This document shows, one piece after another, positions 1 through 10,717 of a stretch of 32,643 nucleotides of DNA. A model generated the notes under the pieces. That model made no database searches, was not told the origin of the DNA, and saw only the letters and a program-made list of their open reading frames with translations. Position numbers and translations under genes: made by a program. Positions within the stretch are counted from its first letter, which is position 1. Each line of letters opens with the position of its first letter. The DNA comes from Streptococcus sp. (GTDB lineage Bacteria > Bacillota > Bacilli > Lactobacillales > Streptococcaceae), in NCBI RefSeq assembly GCF_030825805.1, contig NZ_JAPJPF010000017.1, positions 1 to 32,643 on the forward strand, written 5' to 3'.

Positions 1-235
1 TATAGATAGACAGTAGGCAATACAGTCTAACTTTCCTTACTATTTTATCAAATTTCGTCTAAATTGCAAGTGTTTTACTAGCTTTTTTTCTTATTTCTTT
101 TTTCTTAAAGGAATTTATCCAAATGAAAGTTTGTGAAATCTCATTTCCACTTCTTTTTTGAAATAAACAGCTAGATATTTTATTCTTTGCGACCAATTTT
201 CGCGTTTTTTCACAATCATTTTCACTTTATTCCAG
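1..235. other. AT-rich intergenic sequence, no gene seen
   Basis: This AT-rich stretch lies downstream of the minus-strand ppc gene. I see no open frame with a ribosome site and no RNA gene. The left neighbour is outside the window, so it may hold the edge of that neighbour's control region. Confidence 0.5.
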
Positions 236-267
236 TAAAAAACCAATCCCTTTAATCGGGATTGGTT
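236..267 (-). terminator. Rho-independent terminator of ppc
   Basis: AACCAATCCC (241-250) pairs with GGGATTGGTT (258-267) around a short loop. On the minus strand the stem is followed by a T run (the A run at about 236-242 on plus). It sits 14 nt past the ppc stop codon, so it most likely ends the ftsW-ppc transcript. Confidence 0.85.
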
Positions 268-281
268 GTAAGGGCTCACGA

Positions 282-3107
282 TTAACCAGAATTACGCAAT
301 CCTGTTGCGACACCATTAATCGTGATATGAATCAACTTGTCCTGATCAGCAGGCAATTCGCCGCGTCTCTGGCGTTTAATTAATTCTAATTGAATATAGT
401 TTAGAACATTAAAGTATGGCATACGATAATCTAAACTATCTTTTAGATAAGGGTTCTCAGCTAAGAGTTCATCATGACCTTCAATCTGTAAAATAACATC
501 CTTAGTCAATTGCCACTCGTCCAGGATAATATTGAAGATGTCACGAACTTCCTCTTCTTCACATAGCTTGGCATATTCAAATGCAATGTTCATATTGGCT
601 TTTGAGAGCACCATGTCTACGTTTGAAAGAAGGGACTTGAAGAATGGCCATTTTTTGTACATATAACGCAAGGTTTCAATGTTTTCAGGATCTGCATCAA
701 TAAATTCTTTAAAACTGGATCCTACACCGTACCAGCCAGGGAACATCACGCGGCTCTGTGACCATGAGAAGACCCATGGAATGGCACGCAAACCACCGAT
801 TTCTTTGATGGTCTTACGGGCTGCTGGACGGGAACCAATATTGAAACTAGAAATGGCCTTAATCGGACTGGATTCGAAGAAGTAATCATAGAAATGTTCA
901 TTGCCAAAAACCAGTTCACGATAAATATCATAGCTACGATTGACAATCTGATCCATAATCTCATTGTACTGATCGGACATGCTCTTTTCACTCTTCATCT
1001 TAGCAATCATCCGGTTAATTGTTGCAGAGACCAACATTTCTAAGTTGTAATAAGCTGCATCCTTATTCCCATATTTGTTGCCAATGACCTCACCTTGCTC
1101 AGTCAAACGAATTCGGTCATTAATGGATCTCAATGGTTGTGAGGTGATAGCTTCATAGGTTGGGCCACCACCACGACCAACCGTTCCACCACGGCCATGG
1201 AAGAAGGTGATCTTGACACCAAATTCGTCGCCAATCGCTGTTAATTGTTGTTGGGCCTTATAAAGAGTCCAACAAGAAGATAGATAACCACCGTCTTTGT
1301 TACTATCTGAATAACCAAGCATAATTTCTTGGTAGTTATTCTTAGAAGCAATCCAGCGTTTAGCTATTGGAAGTGAAAGATACTTTCTCATCGTATCCTC
1401 AGACTGATCTAAGTCTTCGATCGTCTCAAAGAGGGGAACAATTTGCACACGTGCGCTTTCCTTATCAATCAGTCCCACTTCTTTCAACATGATGGCCAAC
1501 TCAAGCATATCAGATACACTGGTCGCGTGAGAAATAATGGTTTGACGAATGACATCTTCTCCTAAGCGGTCTTTTAATTCACGCGCTGTTTGGAAAATAG
1601 CTAATTCTTTCTCAAGCAATTCTGATTTTTCTGCATGGGTAGCAGATAAAATCCGAGGATCTTCTAACAACTCTTGTAACAACAACTCGCACTTTTCGTC
1701 TTCTGATAAATCACTGTAGTGATCATTAATCCCTGCTTCCTTTAATAGTTCTGCAACACAGGCTTCATGGACACTCGAATCTTGACGCATATCAATCGAA
1801 GCCAAGAAGAATCCAAAGACTTCTACTGCTTCTAATAACTCAGCAAACTCACCTGAGATTAAAGCCTCTGCCTTATTTTCAATCAATGATTCTTGAATCA
1901 GGGTCAAATCCTGTTTAAATTCTTCAACTGTTTCGTAATAAGGAGGACGATCTTCTGCCAACTCTTGGATAGCACCACTGATACGGGTACCAATATAATC
2001 GGAAACCACTCCTTGTTGATGGGTGTGAGCACCGAGAAGACGTTCAATCGGATGGCGCTCATCTACTGTTGAGCCAACTACTGACCATTCCTTAATATTC
2101 AATAAGGTTTGGACCAATTTGGATTGAATATAATGGAAGGCTCGACGGTAGGGTTCCTTCTCTCTAAAGACAGAGGTATCACTCGAACGGGCCGCCATCT
2201 CTTCAACCGCTTGACTGGTTTTTGAAAGATTGGTAGAAAGGGAGAAATTCCGATATAGGCTAGATATTTTCTGAATATAGTAGTTTAGAATAACTTCACT
2301 TTGAATGGTAGCTGATCGCTTCAAGGTCTCAGCAGTTACAAAAGGATTCCCATCCCGGTCTCCACCAATCCACATTCCCATCGTAATCGGTTTAGGTTGC
2401 TGTAACTCGATCCCTTGCTCCTTGGCAAGACGTTTGTATTCCAACATTAAGTTAGGAACAGCCTGAAGGAAGGAACTATTATAGTATTCCATGACATTGG
2501 TAATCTCATTTGTTACCTTGAGTTTCTTTTCACGGATCATATCGGTTTGCATCATAATTTCAATATTTCGACGCAAATTATTGTACCATTTGGTCTCGTT
2601 CATCAAGCCTGCTTTTACATCCCGGTGTTGGCGCAAAAGGCTGTGAATCTGAGTGGTTAGGTCCAACATGGTTTTCCGTTGCACTTGGGTCGGATGAGCT
2701 GTCAATACTGGTACCACGTTGAGGCGTTCCAAAATTTCCTGAGCATTTTCAGTCTCAGCCACCTGGCGGATGGTTGACGATAGTTTCCCTAGATAGTCCT
2801 GTCCCACATTATTCTGATGATTGATTTCAAAAGCCAAATCGACATCTTCAGAGATATTAATCAATAAGGGGAGAATGGCAAAGTATCGAGAAATCACGAT
2901 CATCTCTTCATTTGATAGCTCTCTAACAATTTGATCCAATTTTAAATAGTCTTTTGAGACAGATAGTTTTTTCAATTCAAGAATCTTATCAAAGGTTTCT
3001 GGACTCACCAAATTTTTAGCAATGTCTTCTAAAATAGTGGTTAAAATCTCAACTTCTTCTTTGATAATCTCTTTGTTGGTATAGCTCTCTAGTTTTTGTA
3101 AAGTCAT
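282..3107 (-). CDS. ppc: Phosphoenolpyruvate carboxylase
   Basis: Cytosolic anaplerotic enzyme that carboxylates phosphoenolpyruvate with bicarbonate to oxaloacetate, feeding aspartate and glutamate synthesis in streptococci, which have incomplete TCA cycles. The 941-residue protein is full length for the family. Visible signatures are VLTAHPTQ near residue 135 (catalytic His region), [11 protein letters not shown] near 250, the [10 protein letters not shown] motif near 605 and the glycine-rich [14 protein letters not shown] loop near 645. It ends in TGLRNSG, close to the usual NTG-type C-terminus. The ATG is preceded by AAAGGAGT at good spacing. It follows ftsW on the same strand after a gap of 28 nt, the order I recall from pneumococcus, and a terminator lies directly after it. 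Confidence 0.98.
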   Translation of the reverse strand: MTLQKLESYTNKEIIKEEVEILTTILEDIAKNLVSPETFDKILELKKLSVSKDYLKLDQIVRELSNEEMIVISRYFAILPLLINISEDVDLAFEINHQNNVGQDYLGKLSSTIRQVAETENAQEILERLNVVPVLTAHPTQVQRKTMLDLTTQIHSLLRQHRDVKAGLMNETKWYNNLRRNIEIMMQTDMIREKKLKVTNEITNVMEYYNSSFLQAVPNLMLEYKRLAKEQGIELQQPKPITMGMWIGGDRDGNPFVTAETLKRSATIQSEVILNYYIQKISSLYRNFSLSTNLSKTSQAVEEMAARSSDTSVFREKEPYRRAFHYIQSKLVQTLLNIKEWSVVGSTVDERHPIERLLGAHTHQQGVVSDYIGTRISGAIQELAEDRPPYYETVEEFKQDLTLIQESLIENKAEALISGEFAELLEAVEVFGFFLASIDMRQDSSVHEACVAELLKEAGINDHYSDLSEDEKCELLLQELLEDPRILSATHAEKSELLEKELAIFQTARELKDRLGEDVIRQTIISHATSVSDMLELAIMLKEVGLIDKESARVQIVPLFETIEDLDQSEDTMRKYLSLPIAKRWIASKNNYQEIMLGYSDSNKDGGYLSSCWTLYKAQQQLTAIGDEFGVKITFFHGRGGTVGRGGGPTYEAITSQPLRSINDRIRLTEQGEVIGNKYGNKDAAYYNLEMLVSATINRMIAKMKSEKSMSDQYNEIMDQIVNRSYDIYRELVFGNEHFYDYFFESSPIKAISSFNIGSRPAARKTIKEIGGLRAIPWVFSWSQSRVMFPGWYGVGSSFKEFIDADPENIETLRYMYKKWPFFKSLLSNVDMVLSKANMNIAFEYAKLCEEEEVRDIFNIILDEWQLTKDVILQIEGHDELLAENPYLKDSLDYRMPYFNVLNYIQLELIKRQRRGELPADQDKLIHITINGVATGLRNSG

Positions 3108-3135
3108 GATAACTCCTTTCTTTACTCACTCCGGT

Positions 3136-4374
3136 TTAGTAATAGCTTTGGATTTTCTGAGGCTTCTCGTAAGAAGGGGCCTCTTGAATAGCCCGGGCGC
3201 GCTTTTCACTCGCATCAATATTCAAGACAAGGGCAATCGCAATAGATAAGACCCACAAACTATTTCCTCCTTGTGATAGGAAGGGGAAGGTCACCCCTGT
3301 CGAAGGAATCAACCCAGAAATCCCACCAATATTAATAAAGGTTTGAGTCAGAAGCATCCCTCCTATACCGATGGCCATCATCGAATTAAATGGATCTCTA
3401 GCCCGTATCCCCACAAGAATAATACGCAAAATTAAGAAGAACAACAAGGCTAAGATGAGACTAGCTCCCACAAAACCAAGTTCTTCAATGACGATCGAAA
3501 AGACAAAGTCTGTATGTGCTTCTGGCAAATACCCTTGCTTTTCAATCGAATTTCCAAGACCTAAGCCAAACCAGCCCCCATTACTCATGGCGTAATAGGA
3601 ATTGGCCAATTGGTGTCCAGAATCTGATAAATCATTAAAGGGGTTATAAAAAGCACTGAAACGTTTCGCTACATATCCAAAAACAGGGATTTTAGAAAAT
3701 CTCTCAACCCCAATTAACTTAATGGAATAAAGGAGAACAGTCGATCCCCCCACTAGCATAGCTAATAAGCTTGAGAACCAGCGGTAGGCTATCCCACTTG
3801 CACTAATCATGATTAAAGTTGTTAGTGCGAGAATGGTCGCATTTCCTAAGTCTGGCATGATGACTACAATAGCGATCAAGAAGAGCACCATCCAACGCCA
3901 ATCTGCCAAATCACGAGGAATCCATTGATTATGGGTAAGTGCCTGGTAATCATATTGCTGAATCTCTTCTTGCTTTTTAGAGAAAACTAAGGCCAAATAC
4001 CAAACTAGGATAATTTTCAAGTACTCAGCTGGCTGAATAGAGAAACCTCCAAAATTCAACCACCCATGCGCCCCATTCACCGTGTCTGTGATAAAACGCG
4101 ATAGCAAGAGAAGGATCGTCTCCGCAATGATAACAATCCCAATGAAAGCCTTTTTCTTAAGGTTATTCAATTTTACCTTATAGATAAAGAGAATGGTAAC
4201 CAAACTCAGAACAAAAAAGATTCCCTGGCTTTTGATCATCCCAAAAGGACTAACTCCTTTTTGGATGGCTAATGCACTCGTTGTCGAGTAGACAATAATC
4301 AATCCTAATATTGACAAAAGGAGGTACGGAATCAGGATTGAATAGTTTAAAAAATGACGTTTTTCTAATTTCAT
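3136..4374 (-). CDS. ftsW: Cell division lipid II polymerase FtsW (SEDS family)
   Basis: Polytopic membrane glycosyltransferase that polymerises lipid II at the division septum with a partner class B PBP. The 412 residues contain about ten hydrophobic segments. SEDS hallmarks are visible: GAHGWLNFGGFSIQPAEYLK near 100-120, ANSYYAMSNGGWFGLGLG near 260, and PEAHTDFVFSIVIEELGF near 285-305, which carries the conserved acidic residue. A proline-bearing FPFLSQGG motif is near 365. FtsW rather than RodA is inferred from synteny with ppc. The start codon has only a weak ribosome site (GGGTGT). Upstream lies the divergent promoter region shared with the GH25 gene. Confidence 0.93.
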   Translation of the reverse strand: MKLEKRHFLNYSILIPYLLLSILGLIIVYSTTSALAIQKGVSPFGMIKSQGIFFVLSLVTILFIYKVKLNNLKKKAFIGIVIIAETILLLLSRFITDTVNGAHGWLNFGGFSIQPAEYLKIILVWYLALVFSKKQEEIQQYDYQALTHNQWIPRDLADWRWMVLFLIAIVVIMPDLGNATILALTTLIMISASGIAYRWFSSLLAMLVGGSTVLLYSIKLIGVERFSKIPVFGYVAKRFSAFYNPFNDLSDSGHQLANSYYAMSNGGWFGLGLGNSIEKQGYLPEAHTDFVFSIVIEELGFVGASLILALLFFLILRIILVGIRARDPFNSMMAIGIGGMLLTQTFINIGGISGLIPSTGVTFPFLSQGGNSLWVLSIAIALVLNIDASEKRARAIQEAPSYEKPQKIQSYY

Positions 4375-4621
4375 GTAACACCCATACTTCTAATTTTCAG
4401 TCTTCATTATATCACCTTTCAATAGTAAAAAAAAGGAAATACCAAATAAGATTCGGTTTTCACCTGTCATAGAGGATTAATCAGATCAGTCTAGCCCTTT
4501 TTTTTCCTCCTACTAGCTTAGTCCAAAAAAGTAATCCGCATTTTTACGACAATCGTTTGTTTTTGCGCTTTCAGACCCTTTGTTTTGCCTTTTTCCATCT
4601 TTTGCGGTAAAATGATTCTGT
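4375..4621. promoter_or_regulatory. Divergent control region ftsW / GH25 gene; short-leader promoter
   Basis: On the plus strand TTGCCT (4585-4590) and TAAAAT (4608-4613) are separated by exactly 17 bp and form a good sigma-A promoter. The GH25 ATG is at 4622, only 8 nt after the -10 box, so the transcript start should fall at or within about 3 nt of the ATG. There is no Shine-Dalgarno. The left half must hold the ftsW promoter, which I could not place confidently. Confidence 0.6.
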
Positions 4622-5485
4622 ATGAGAAAAAGGATTAAACCAATTGTCCTCTTCGTCTTTTTCCTAAGCATCTTTTCCTTTCTGCTCATTTCTAAAACAG
4701 TAGCAGATATTCAAAGGAATCAACTTGCTAGAAGCAAGACTACACAAGAGGCAAAGAAAACCAATCAATCAAAACTCCCATCTAGTTCTTCTTCTGACTC
4801 AGTAGAAGAACTAGATCAAGAATTTTTGAATCGACCAATTATTGACATCTCTGGTTGGCAATTGCCAAGCGAGATTGATTATGATCTCTTAGCACAGAAT
4901 GTTTCTGGAGTCATTGTTCGCGTTCATAGTGGCGCTCAAGCTAAAAAAGAAAATGCTGCGACTTATTTAAATGGAATAGACAAATCATACGAAACTCATA
5001 TTAAAGAGTTTCAAAAACGAGATATTCCAGTTGCGGTATATGCTTACGTAGCTGCCAAGGACAAGAAAGAAATGGAAAAGGAAGCAGAAGAGTTCTATCA
5101 GGCATCCAAAAAATACAAACCAACCTATTATTGGCTGGATGTAGAAGAAAAAACCATGGGTGATATGAACGCTGGAGTGGAAGCCTTCCGTGCCAAGCTA
5201 GCATCATTGGGAGCCAAAAATATCGGAATCTATATTGGGACCTATTTCATGGAAGAACATAGTATCTCCACTGATAAATTTACCGCCCTCTGGATTCCAA
5301 CTTATGGGTATGATGATGGCTATTACAATGCAGCTCCATCTACTGATGATGAGTATGATCTTCACCAGTACACCTCTCAGGGGCAATTGAATGGCTTCAC
5401 CCACTACTTGGACTTAAACCAGATTGCACCTACACAAGATCAAGAAAAAATCTACCGAAAACTATTTACAGTAGAAAAGAATTAA
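4622..5485 (+). CDS. Membrane-anchored glycoside hydrolase family 25 (lysozyme-like) protein
   Basis: Predicted surface-tethered muramidase-like protein of 287 residues. Residues 1-28 form a positively charged N-terminus plus hydrophobic helix with no obvious lipobox or signal peptidase site, so a signal anchor is likely. Residues 30-65 are a polar Lys/Ser/Gln linker. The GH25 barrel starts near 72 (IIDISGWQ). The family's catalytic acidic residues are probably D75 in DISGWQ and E175 in WLDVEEKT. The C-terminal YDLHQYTSQGQLNGF matches the conserved end of GH25 domains. No cell-wall binding repeats are present, unlike phage endolysins, so a housekeeping wall-remodelling role is inferred. The start looks leaderless. 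A terminator follows the stop codon. Confidence 0.88.
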   Translation: MRKRIKPIVLFVFFLSIFSFLLISKTVADIQRNQLARSKTTQEAKKTNQSKLPSSSSSDSVEELDQEFLNRPIIDISGWQLPSEIDYDLLAQNVSGVIVRVHSGAQAKKENAATYLNGIDKSYETHIKEFQKRDIPVAVYAYVAAKDKKEMEKEAEEFYQASKKYKPTYYWLDVEEKTMGDMNAGVEAFRAKLASLGAKNIGIYIGTYFMEEHSISTDKFTALWIPTYGYDDGYYNAAPSTDDEYDLHQYTSQGQLNGFTHYLDLNQIAPTQDQEKIYRKLFTVEKN

Positions 5486-5507
5486 AAGAGGCAGACGCCT
5501 CTTTTTC
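5485..5507 (+). terminator. Terminator of the GH25 gene
   Basis: AAAGAGGC (5485-5492) and GCCTCTTT (5497-5504) pair around the AGAC loop, followed by more T. The stem begins at the stop codon. It separates the GH25 gene from the ybaK transcript. Confidence 0.85.
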
Positions 5508-5531
5508 TCTTAAACTGCAACTCAAAGAGTA

Positions 5532-5540
5532 TGATATAAT
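5532..5540 (+). promoter_or_regulatory. Extended -10 promoter for ybaK-phosphatase pair
   Basis: TGATATAAT is a perfect TGnTATAAT extended -10 element 31 nt before the ATG at 5572. No good -35 box is seen, as expected for extended -10 promoters. Confidence 0.65.
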
Positions 5541-5571
5541 ATTAGAAAATTTAGAGAAAGACAACAGTAAG

Positions 5572-6045
5572 ATGGCAAAAAAACAAAAAGTAAAAAAAAC
5601 ATTGGTTGAACAAATCTTACAAAAAGCAAAAATCCCCCATACAGGACTACAAATTAATGCCCTTAAGGGAATGATTCCAGAAGGGATTAGGACTGAGCAA
5701 ATTTATAAGACACTGGCCCTTACAGGTGATAAAACTGGTCCTGTTATCGGAATTGTTCCCATCTCTGCGCACTTGTCAGAGAAAAAATTGGCCAAACTAT
5801 CTGGCAATAAAAAAGTCAGTATGATTCCACAGAAAGATTTAGAAAAAACAACAGGCTATGTTCACGGGGCCAATAATCCTGTTGGCATTCGACAAAAACA
5901 CAACTACCCCATTTTCATTGACCAATCTGCCTTGCAACTTGATCAGATGATTGTCTCTGCAGGTGAAGTTGGTCACAGTATTCAAATCAAGGCGCAAGAT
6001 TTAGCTGATTTGGTCAAGGCTAGCTTCGAGGACTTGGTCGAGTAA
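5572..6045 (+). CDS. ybaK: YbaK/EbsC-type aminoacyl-tRNA deacylase
   Basis: Cytosolic trans-editing enzyme of the YbaK/ProX superfamily. By homology it hydrolyses Cys-tRNA(Pro) mischarged by prolyl-tRNA synthetase. The 157 residues are full length. K46, in the stretch EQIYKTLAL, sits at the position of the catalytic lysine of E. coli YbaK. The C-terminal half carries the conserved GYVHGANNPVGIRQKHNYPI block and the FIDQSAL and VSAGEVGHSI motifs. The ribosome site is weak. The histidine phosphatase gene begins 14 nt after its stop, so the two are probably co-transcribed. Exact substrate (Cys versus Ala or Ser) cannot be read from sequence. Confidence 0.92.
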   Translation: MAKKQKVKKTLVEQILQKAKIPHTGLQINALKGMIPEGIRTEQIYKTLALTGDKTGPVIGIVPISAHLSEKKLAKLSGNKKVSMIPQKDLEKTTGYVHGANNPVGIRQKHNYPIFIDQSALQLDQMIVSAGEVGHSIQIKAQDLADLVKASFEDLVE

Positions 6046-6059
6046 AGGATAAAACTACT

Positions 6060-6683
6060 ATGAAACTATATTTTGTCCGTCATGGACGCACTGAGTGGAA
6101 CGAGGAGGGCCGTATCCAAGGGGCAAACGGCGACTCCCCGCTTTTAGAATCTTCCATACAGCAGTTAGAAGCCTTGGGTCGGCATCTATCTCAAACACGC
6201 TTTGATGCGGCTTATTCAAGCGATTTGCCTAGAGCCGTCCATACTGCTCAAATCCTCCTCAAGCAAAATCAGCATCCTACCTCCCTCCAAGAGACTCCTG
6301 CTCTACGGGAATGGCAGCTTGGTAGGCTAGAAGGTGGAAAAATTGTGGAGTTGAAAGCTCTCTATCCTGAGGAAATGAAGGCTTTCCGACACGATCTATC
6401 ACAATTCCATCACGACCTATTTGAGGTAGAATCCGTTTCTGAAACAACCAAGCGTACCTGTGATTTTGTGAAAAGCCTGAAAGGAAAAGAGTTCGATACC
6501 GTTCTTATCGTTGGACATGGGGCGAATTTAACAGCTTCCATTCGGACCCTACTTGGCTATAAAGCAGAGGAACTCCGTAAAAACGGTGGCCTCAACAATG
6601 CTAGTGTGACCATTTTGACAACAGATGATTTTGAGCACTTTTACTTAGAAACTTGGAATGATACCTCTTATTTGGAGACTTAA
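6060..6683 (+). CDS. Histidine phosphatase superfamily protein (GpmB/PhoE-like)
   Basis: Cytosolic phosphatase of the cofactor-independent branch of the phosphoglycerate-mutase-like fold, 207 residues. The phosphorylated histidine is H8 in the N-terminal VRHGRTEWN motif. LREWQLGRLEGG near 96-107 supplies the acidic residue, and LIVGHGANL near 158-166 supplies the second histidine. True phosphoglycerate mutase activity is unlikely at this length and with this motif pattern; a broad-specificity phosphatase is more likely. It forms a tight pair with ybaK (14-nt gap), and no terminator lies between them. The substrate is unknown. Confidence 0.9.
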   Translation: MKLYFVRHGRTEWNEEGRIQGANGDSPLLESSIQQLEALGRHLSQTRFDAAYSSDLPRAVHTAQILLKQNQHPTSLQETPALREWQLGRLEGGKIVELKALYPEEMKAFRHDLSQFHHDLFEVESVSETTKRTCDFVKSLKGKEFDTVLIVGHGANLTASIRTLLGYKAEELRKNGGLNNASVTILTTDDFEHFYLETWNDTSYLET

Positions 6684-6958
6684 AAACACTGATTGCAAGA
6701 TAATTGTTTTAGAATAGAGGCAAAGTTCACTTAGAAACTTTCCTTAGGTGAATGCGGACGTCAGCGAACTTCGAAGAAGTTCCATGACTTAGTTTTGGAC
6801 CTAAGGTTCCAAAACTCCCGAGTTCCTGAAACAATTTAGTTTCAGGAACTTTTCTCACTGCGGAAAGTTTTTAATCTTCTTAAATAACAAAAAAATAAAA
6901 GATATTTTTTGAAAATCATCTAGTTGTCTTATGTAAAACAATAGTCTGTATACATTCA
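6684..6958. repeat. Intergenic region with a ~136-nt multi-hairpin element (6735-6870)
   Basis: An outer stem AAACTTTCC (6735-6743) / GGAAAGTTT (6862-6870) encloses three hairpins. GAACTTC/GAAGTTC is at 6766-6782 with a 3-nt loop. AGTTTTGGA/TCCAAAACT is at 6791-6816. AGTTCCTGAAAC/GTTTCAGGAACT is at 6821-6850, 12 perfect pairs. There is no credible ORF. It may be a small structured RNA, a complex 3' UTR of the upstream pair, or a dispersed streptococcal repeat. The rest of the region is AT-rich without a recognised feature. Confidence 0.6.
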
Positions 6959-6990
6959 AAAACACTGATCTTGTGATCAGTGTTTTCTTT
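6959..6990. terminator. Bidirectional terminator between the phosphatase gene and lysS
   Basis: AAAACACTGATC (6959-6970) pairs perfectly with GATCAGTGTTTT (6975-6986) around TTGT. A/T runs on both sides make it usable in both directions. It lies 9 nt past the lysS stop codon. Confidence 0.9.
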
Positions 6991-6994
6991 TAGC

Positions 6995-8500
<1,506 letters not shown>

Positions 8501-8562
8501 TTATTCTCCCCTATTTTATCATATTTACCAGGGAAATACACTATTCTTGAGCAGGAAAAATG

Positions 8563-8613
8563 AAAAAAGGAATGGAAGGAAAGGGAGTTTGCTACCTTTC
8601 CTATCACATTCCT
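8563..8613 (-). terminator. Terminator of the MacAB-like operon
   Basis: On the minus strand AGGAATG...AGGAAAGG pairs with CCTTTCC...CATTCC, and a run of T follows. The nested stem of roughly 14 pairs lies about 55 nt after the permease stop codon. Confidence 0.75.
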
Positions 8614-8669
8614 AGATTTCAGAAGGGAACACGACGATTGTCCCAATCCATCATTCAAGTCATTCTACC

Positions 8670-10022
8670 TTATTCATAGCGGAGGGCTTCAATTGGGTCT
8701 AGTTTTGATGCCTTGCTAGCTGGTAGGATACCAAAGATAATTCCGACACAAGCTGAGAAGATGATACTTCCAATAGCCACTGACATGGAGACGACTGGAG
8801 GCCCTTCTAGAGCACCTGCAGCAGCTGTGGCGATGAGAGCATTGACACCATAGGCCAATCCCAAACCGAGAATTCCTCCCATCATGGTCAAGACCATTGA
8901 TTCGATGAGGAATTGAATCAAGATTTTGCTACGAGTAGCTCCAAGTGCTTTTCTTAGACCGATTTCACGTGTCCGCTCAGTCACAGAAACCAACATGATA
9001 TTCATGACCCCAATCCCACCAACGAGAAGGGAAATTCCTGCAATCGCACCAATGACTGTTGTCATAATACTGAGCATTTGATTGGTCTGCTCTAAGAGAC
9101 TATCCATATTAAAAATTTGGAACTCCCCTTGGCGAACTCCTGATAGCTCGGTTAATTTTTTCGCTGCTTCGATTCCAGTTGGTTTAATCTGTTTGACATC
9201 CGGGATATGCACCACAATAGTAGAAATTTCTTCTGTTCCAAATTCTGAAGCTACTTGGGTATTAGCCATCAAGGCACTTCCTCCAGAAGAAGCCCCATAT
9301 AATGCAGATCCAGCATTTGGATCCTTGAAGATTCCTACCACCCGATAGTTATTGTCTCCGACAGCAACCACTTGGTTGAGAGCACTTTCCGTTCCAAACA
9401 AGGTCGAAGCTAAGCCTTCATCCAGCATGATGACCCGAGAAAAACTCTGGTAATCTGAGGCATTTAGTTTTCTTCCTGAAACCAATTCAAATTTTCTAAC
9501 AGAGAAATAGGTATCATTGACTCCCATAATATTCACCCCTTCAGATTTTTTCTTCTGAAAGGAGATAGTAGCATTGGCTGTATTACCAACATAGTAGCCA
9601 TCAACCCCAGGAATCTTGGTCAGTTCTTTGACCCATTCTTCTTGGACAACAGGAGGGGTTTCAAGGATTGGATTATCAACATCTTCGCTAGTTTCCTCTC
9701 CATAGCCAGCTGGTGGTGACATTCCTTGGTCTTCTTCACTTGCGACGCCACCTTCCCCACCACCTTCAGCGCCGCCTTCTTCTGAGACAGGTTCTGGGCC
9801 AAGATTAAAACCAGTCATGTAGCCACTCTTTCGGGCGGAATAAGAAATCTGAACATACTGTTGATCCTTAGTAAAGGTCTTGGTCACTCCAGCTTTCATC
9901 CCATCTCCGAGAGCCATGATGACAACGACTGAGGCAACCCCGATAATAATCCCTACCATGGTTAAGAAAGATCTCATTTTATGTCCCATAATGGAACTAA
10001 TGGCGAATTTCCAGTTCTGCAT
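8670..10022 (-). CDS. MacB-like ABC transporter permease
   Basis: Membrane subunit of a MacAB-type (type VII) ABC efflux or mechanotransmission system, 450 residues. TM1 is at about residues 17-40 and is followed by a long extracellular domain. Three more TM segments lie near 320-345, 370-395 and 415-440. The FtsX/MacB signature ERTREIGLRKALGATRSKI is near 352. Residues about 75-125 form an unusually Gly/Glu-rich, low-complexity extracellular linker. The start ATG overlaps the ATPase stop as ATGA. The equivalent pneumococcal locus, also next to gor, has been linked to antimicrobial-peptide resistance; that role here is inferred from family and synteny. Confidence 0.92.
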   Translation of the reverse strand: MQNWKFAISSIMGHKMRSFLTMVGIIIGVASVVVIMALGDGMKAGVTKTFTKDQQYVQISYSARKSGYMTGFNLGPEPVSEEGGAEGGGEGGVASEEDQGMSPPAGYGEETSEDVDNPILETPPVVQEEWVKELTKIPGVDGYYVGNTANATISFQKKKSEGVNIMGVNDTYFSVRKFELVSGRKLNASDYQSFSRVIMLDEGLASTLFGTESALNQVVAVGDNNYRVVGIFKDPNAGSALYGASSGGSALMANTQVASEFGTEEISTIVVHIPDVKQIKPTGIEAAKKLTELSGVRQGEFQIFNMDSLLEQTNQMLSIMTTVIGAIAGISLLVGGIGVMNIMLVSVTERTREIGLRKALGATRSKILIQFLIESMVLTMMGGILGLGLAYGVNALIATAAAGALEGPPVVSMSVAIGSIIFSACVGIIFGILPASKASKLDPIEALRYE

Positions 10023-10717
10023 CAGGCCCTCCTTTCATTGCGACTATCCGATGATATCACTCCATCTCGAATGACAATCTGACGTTTGGCATAGGCAGCA
10101 ATCTCCGTTTCGTGGGTTACCATGATGATGGTTTTCCCTTCTTGATTGAGTGCTGTCAAAAGCTCCATAATTTGTTCGCCGGTTTTGGAATCAAGAGCTC
10201 CTGTTGGTTCATCCGCTAAGATAATAGAAGGATGATTCACCAAAGCCCGGGCAATGGCCACCCGTTGTTTTTGCCCTCCGGACAATTCAGAAGGAAGGTG
10301 GTGCATCCGCGTATCTAGCTCAACTTTCTTTAAAAACTGTTCGGCTAATTCCTTTCGTTTGGAAGGATTCACTCCTGCATAAATTAAGGGGAGCTCGACA
10401 TTTTGAAAGGCATTAAGTTTTGATAGGAGAAAAAATTGTTGAAAGACAAAGCCAATTTGCTCATTGCGAACCTGAGCCAACTTCTTCTCACTGAGGTTCC
10501 CAACCTCTTCCCCTTCTAATCTGTACTCACCACTAGTCGGACGATCGAGAAGGCCAATAATATTCATTAGAGTAGATTTCCCAGAACCAGAAGGTCCCAT
10601 AATGGCTAGAAATTCTCCCTCTTCTACTTCTAAATGGATATCCTTTAATACCTGTAAGGTTTGATCTCCATTTTTATAACTTTTATTGATATTTTTCAGC
10701 TCAATCAATTTTGTCAT
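10022..10717 (-). CDS. MacB-like ABC transporter ATP-binding protein
   Basis: Cytosolic nucleotide-binding subunit driving the neighbouring permease, of the LolD/MacB-type ATPase family. Walker A is GPSGSGKST near residue 43, the ABC signature is LSGGQKQR near 146, and Walker B is IILADEPTGALD near 166-177, followed by the H-loop VTHE. An upstream in-frame ATG at 10738 exists. I prefer 10717 (MTKLIELKN): AAGAGGTCGG precedes it by about ten bases and homologues begin this way, giving 231 residues. The gene overlaps the adaptor end by 17 nt and the permease start by 1 nt, showing translational coupling. Confidence 0.93.
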   Translation of the reverse strand: MTKLIELKNINKSYKNGDQTLQVLKDIHLEVEEGEFLAIMGPSGSGKSTLMNIIGLLDRPTSGEYRLEGEEVGNLSEKKLAQVRNEQIGFVFQQFFLLSKLNAFQNVELPLIYAGVNPSKRKELAEQFLKKVELDTRMHHLPSELSGGQKQRVAIARALVNHPSIILADEPTGALDSKTGEQIMELLTALNQEGKTIIMVTHETEIAAYAKRQIVIRDGVISSDSRNERRA

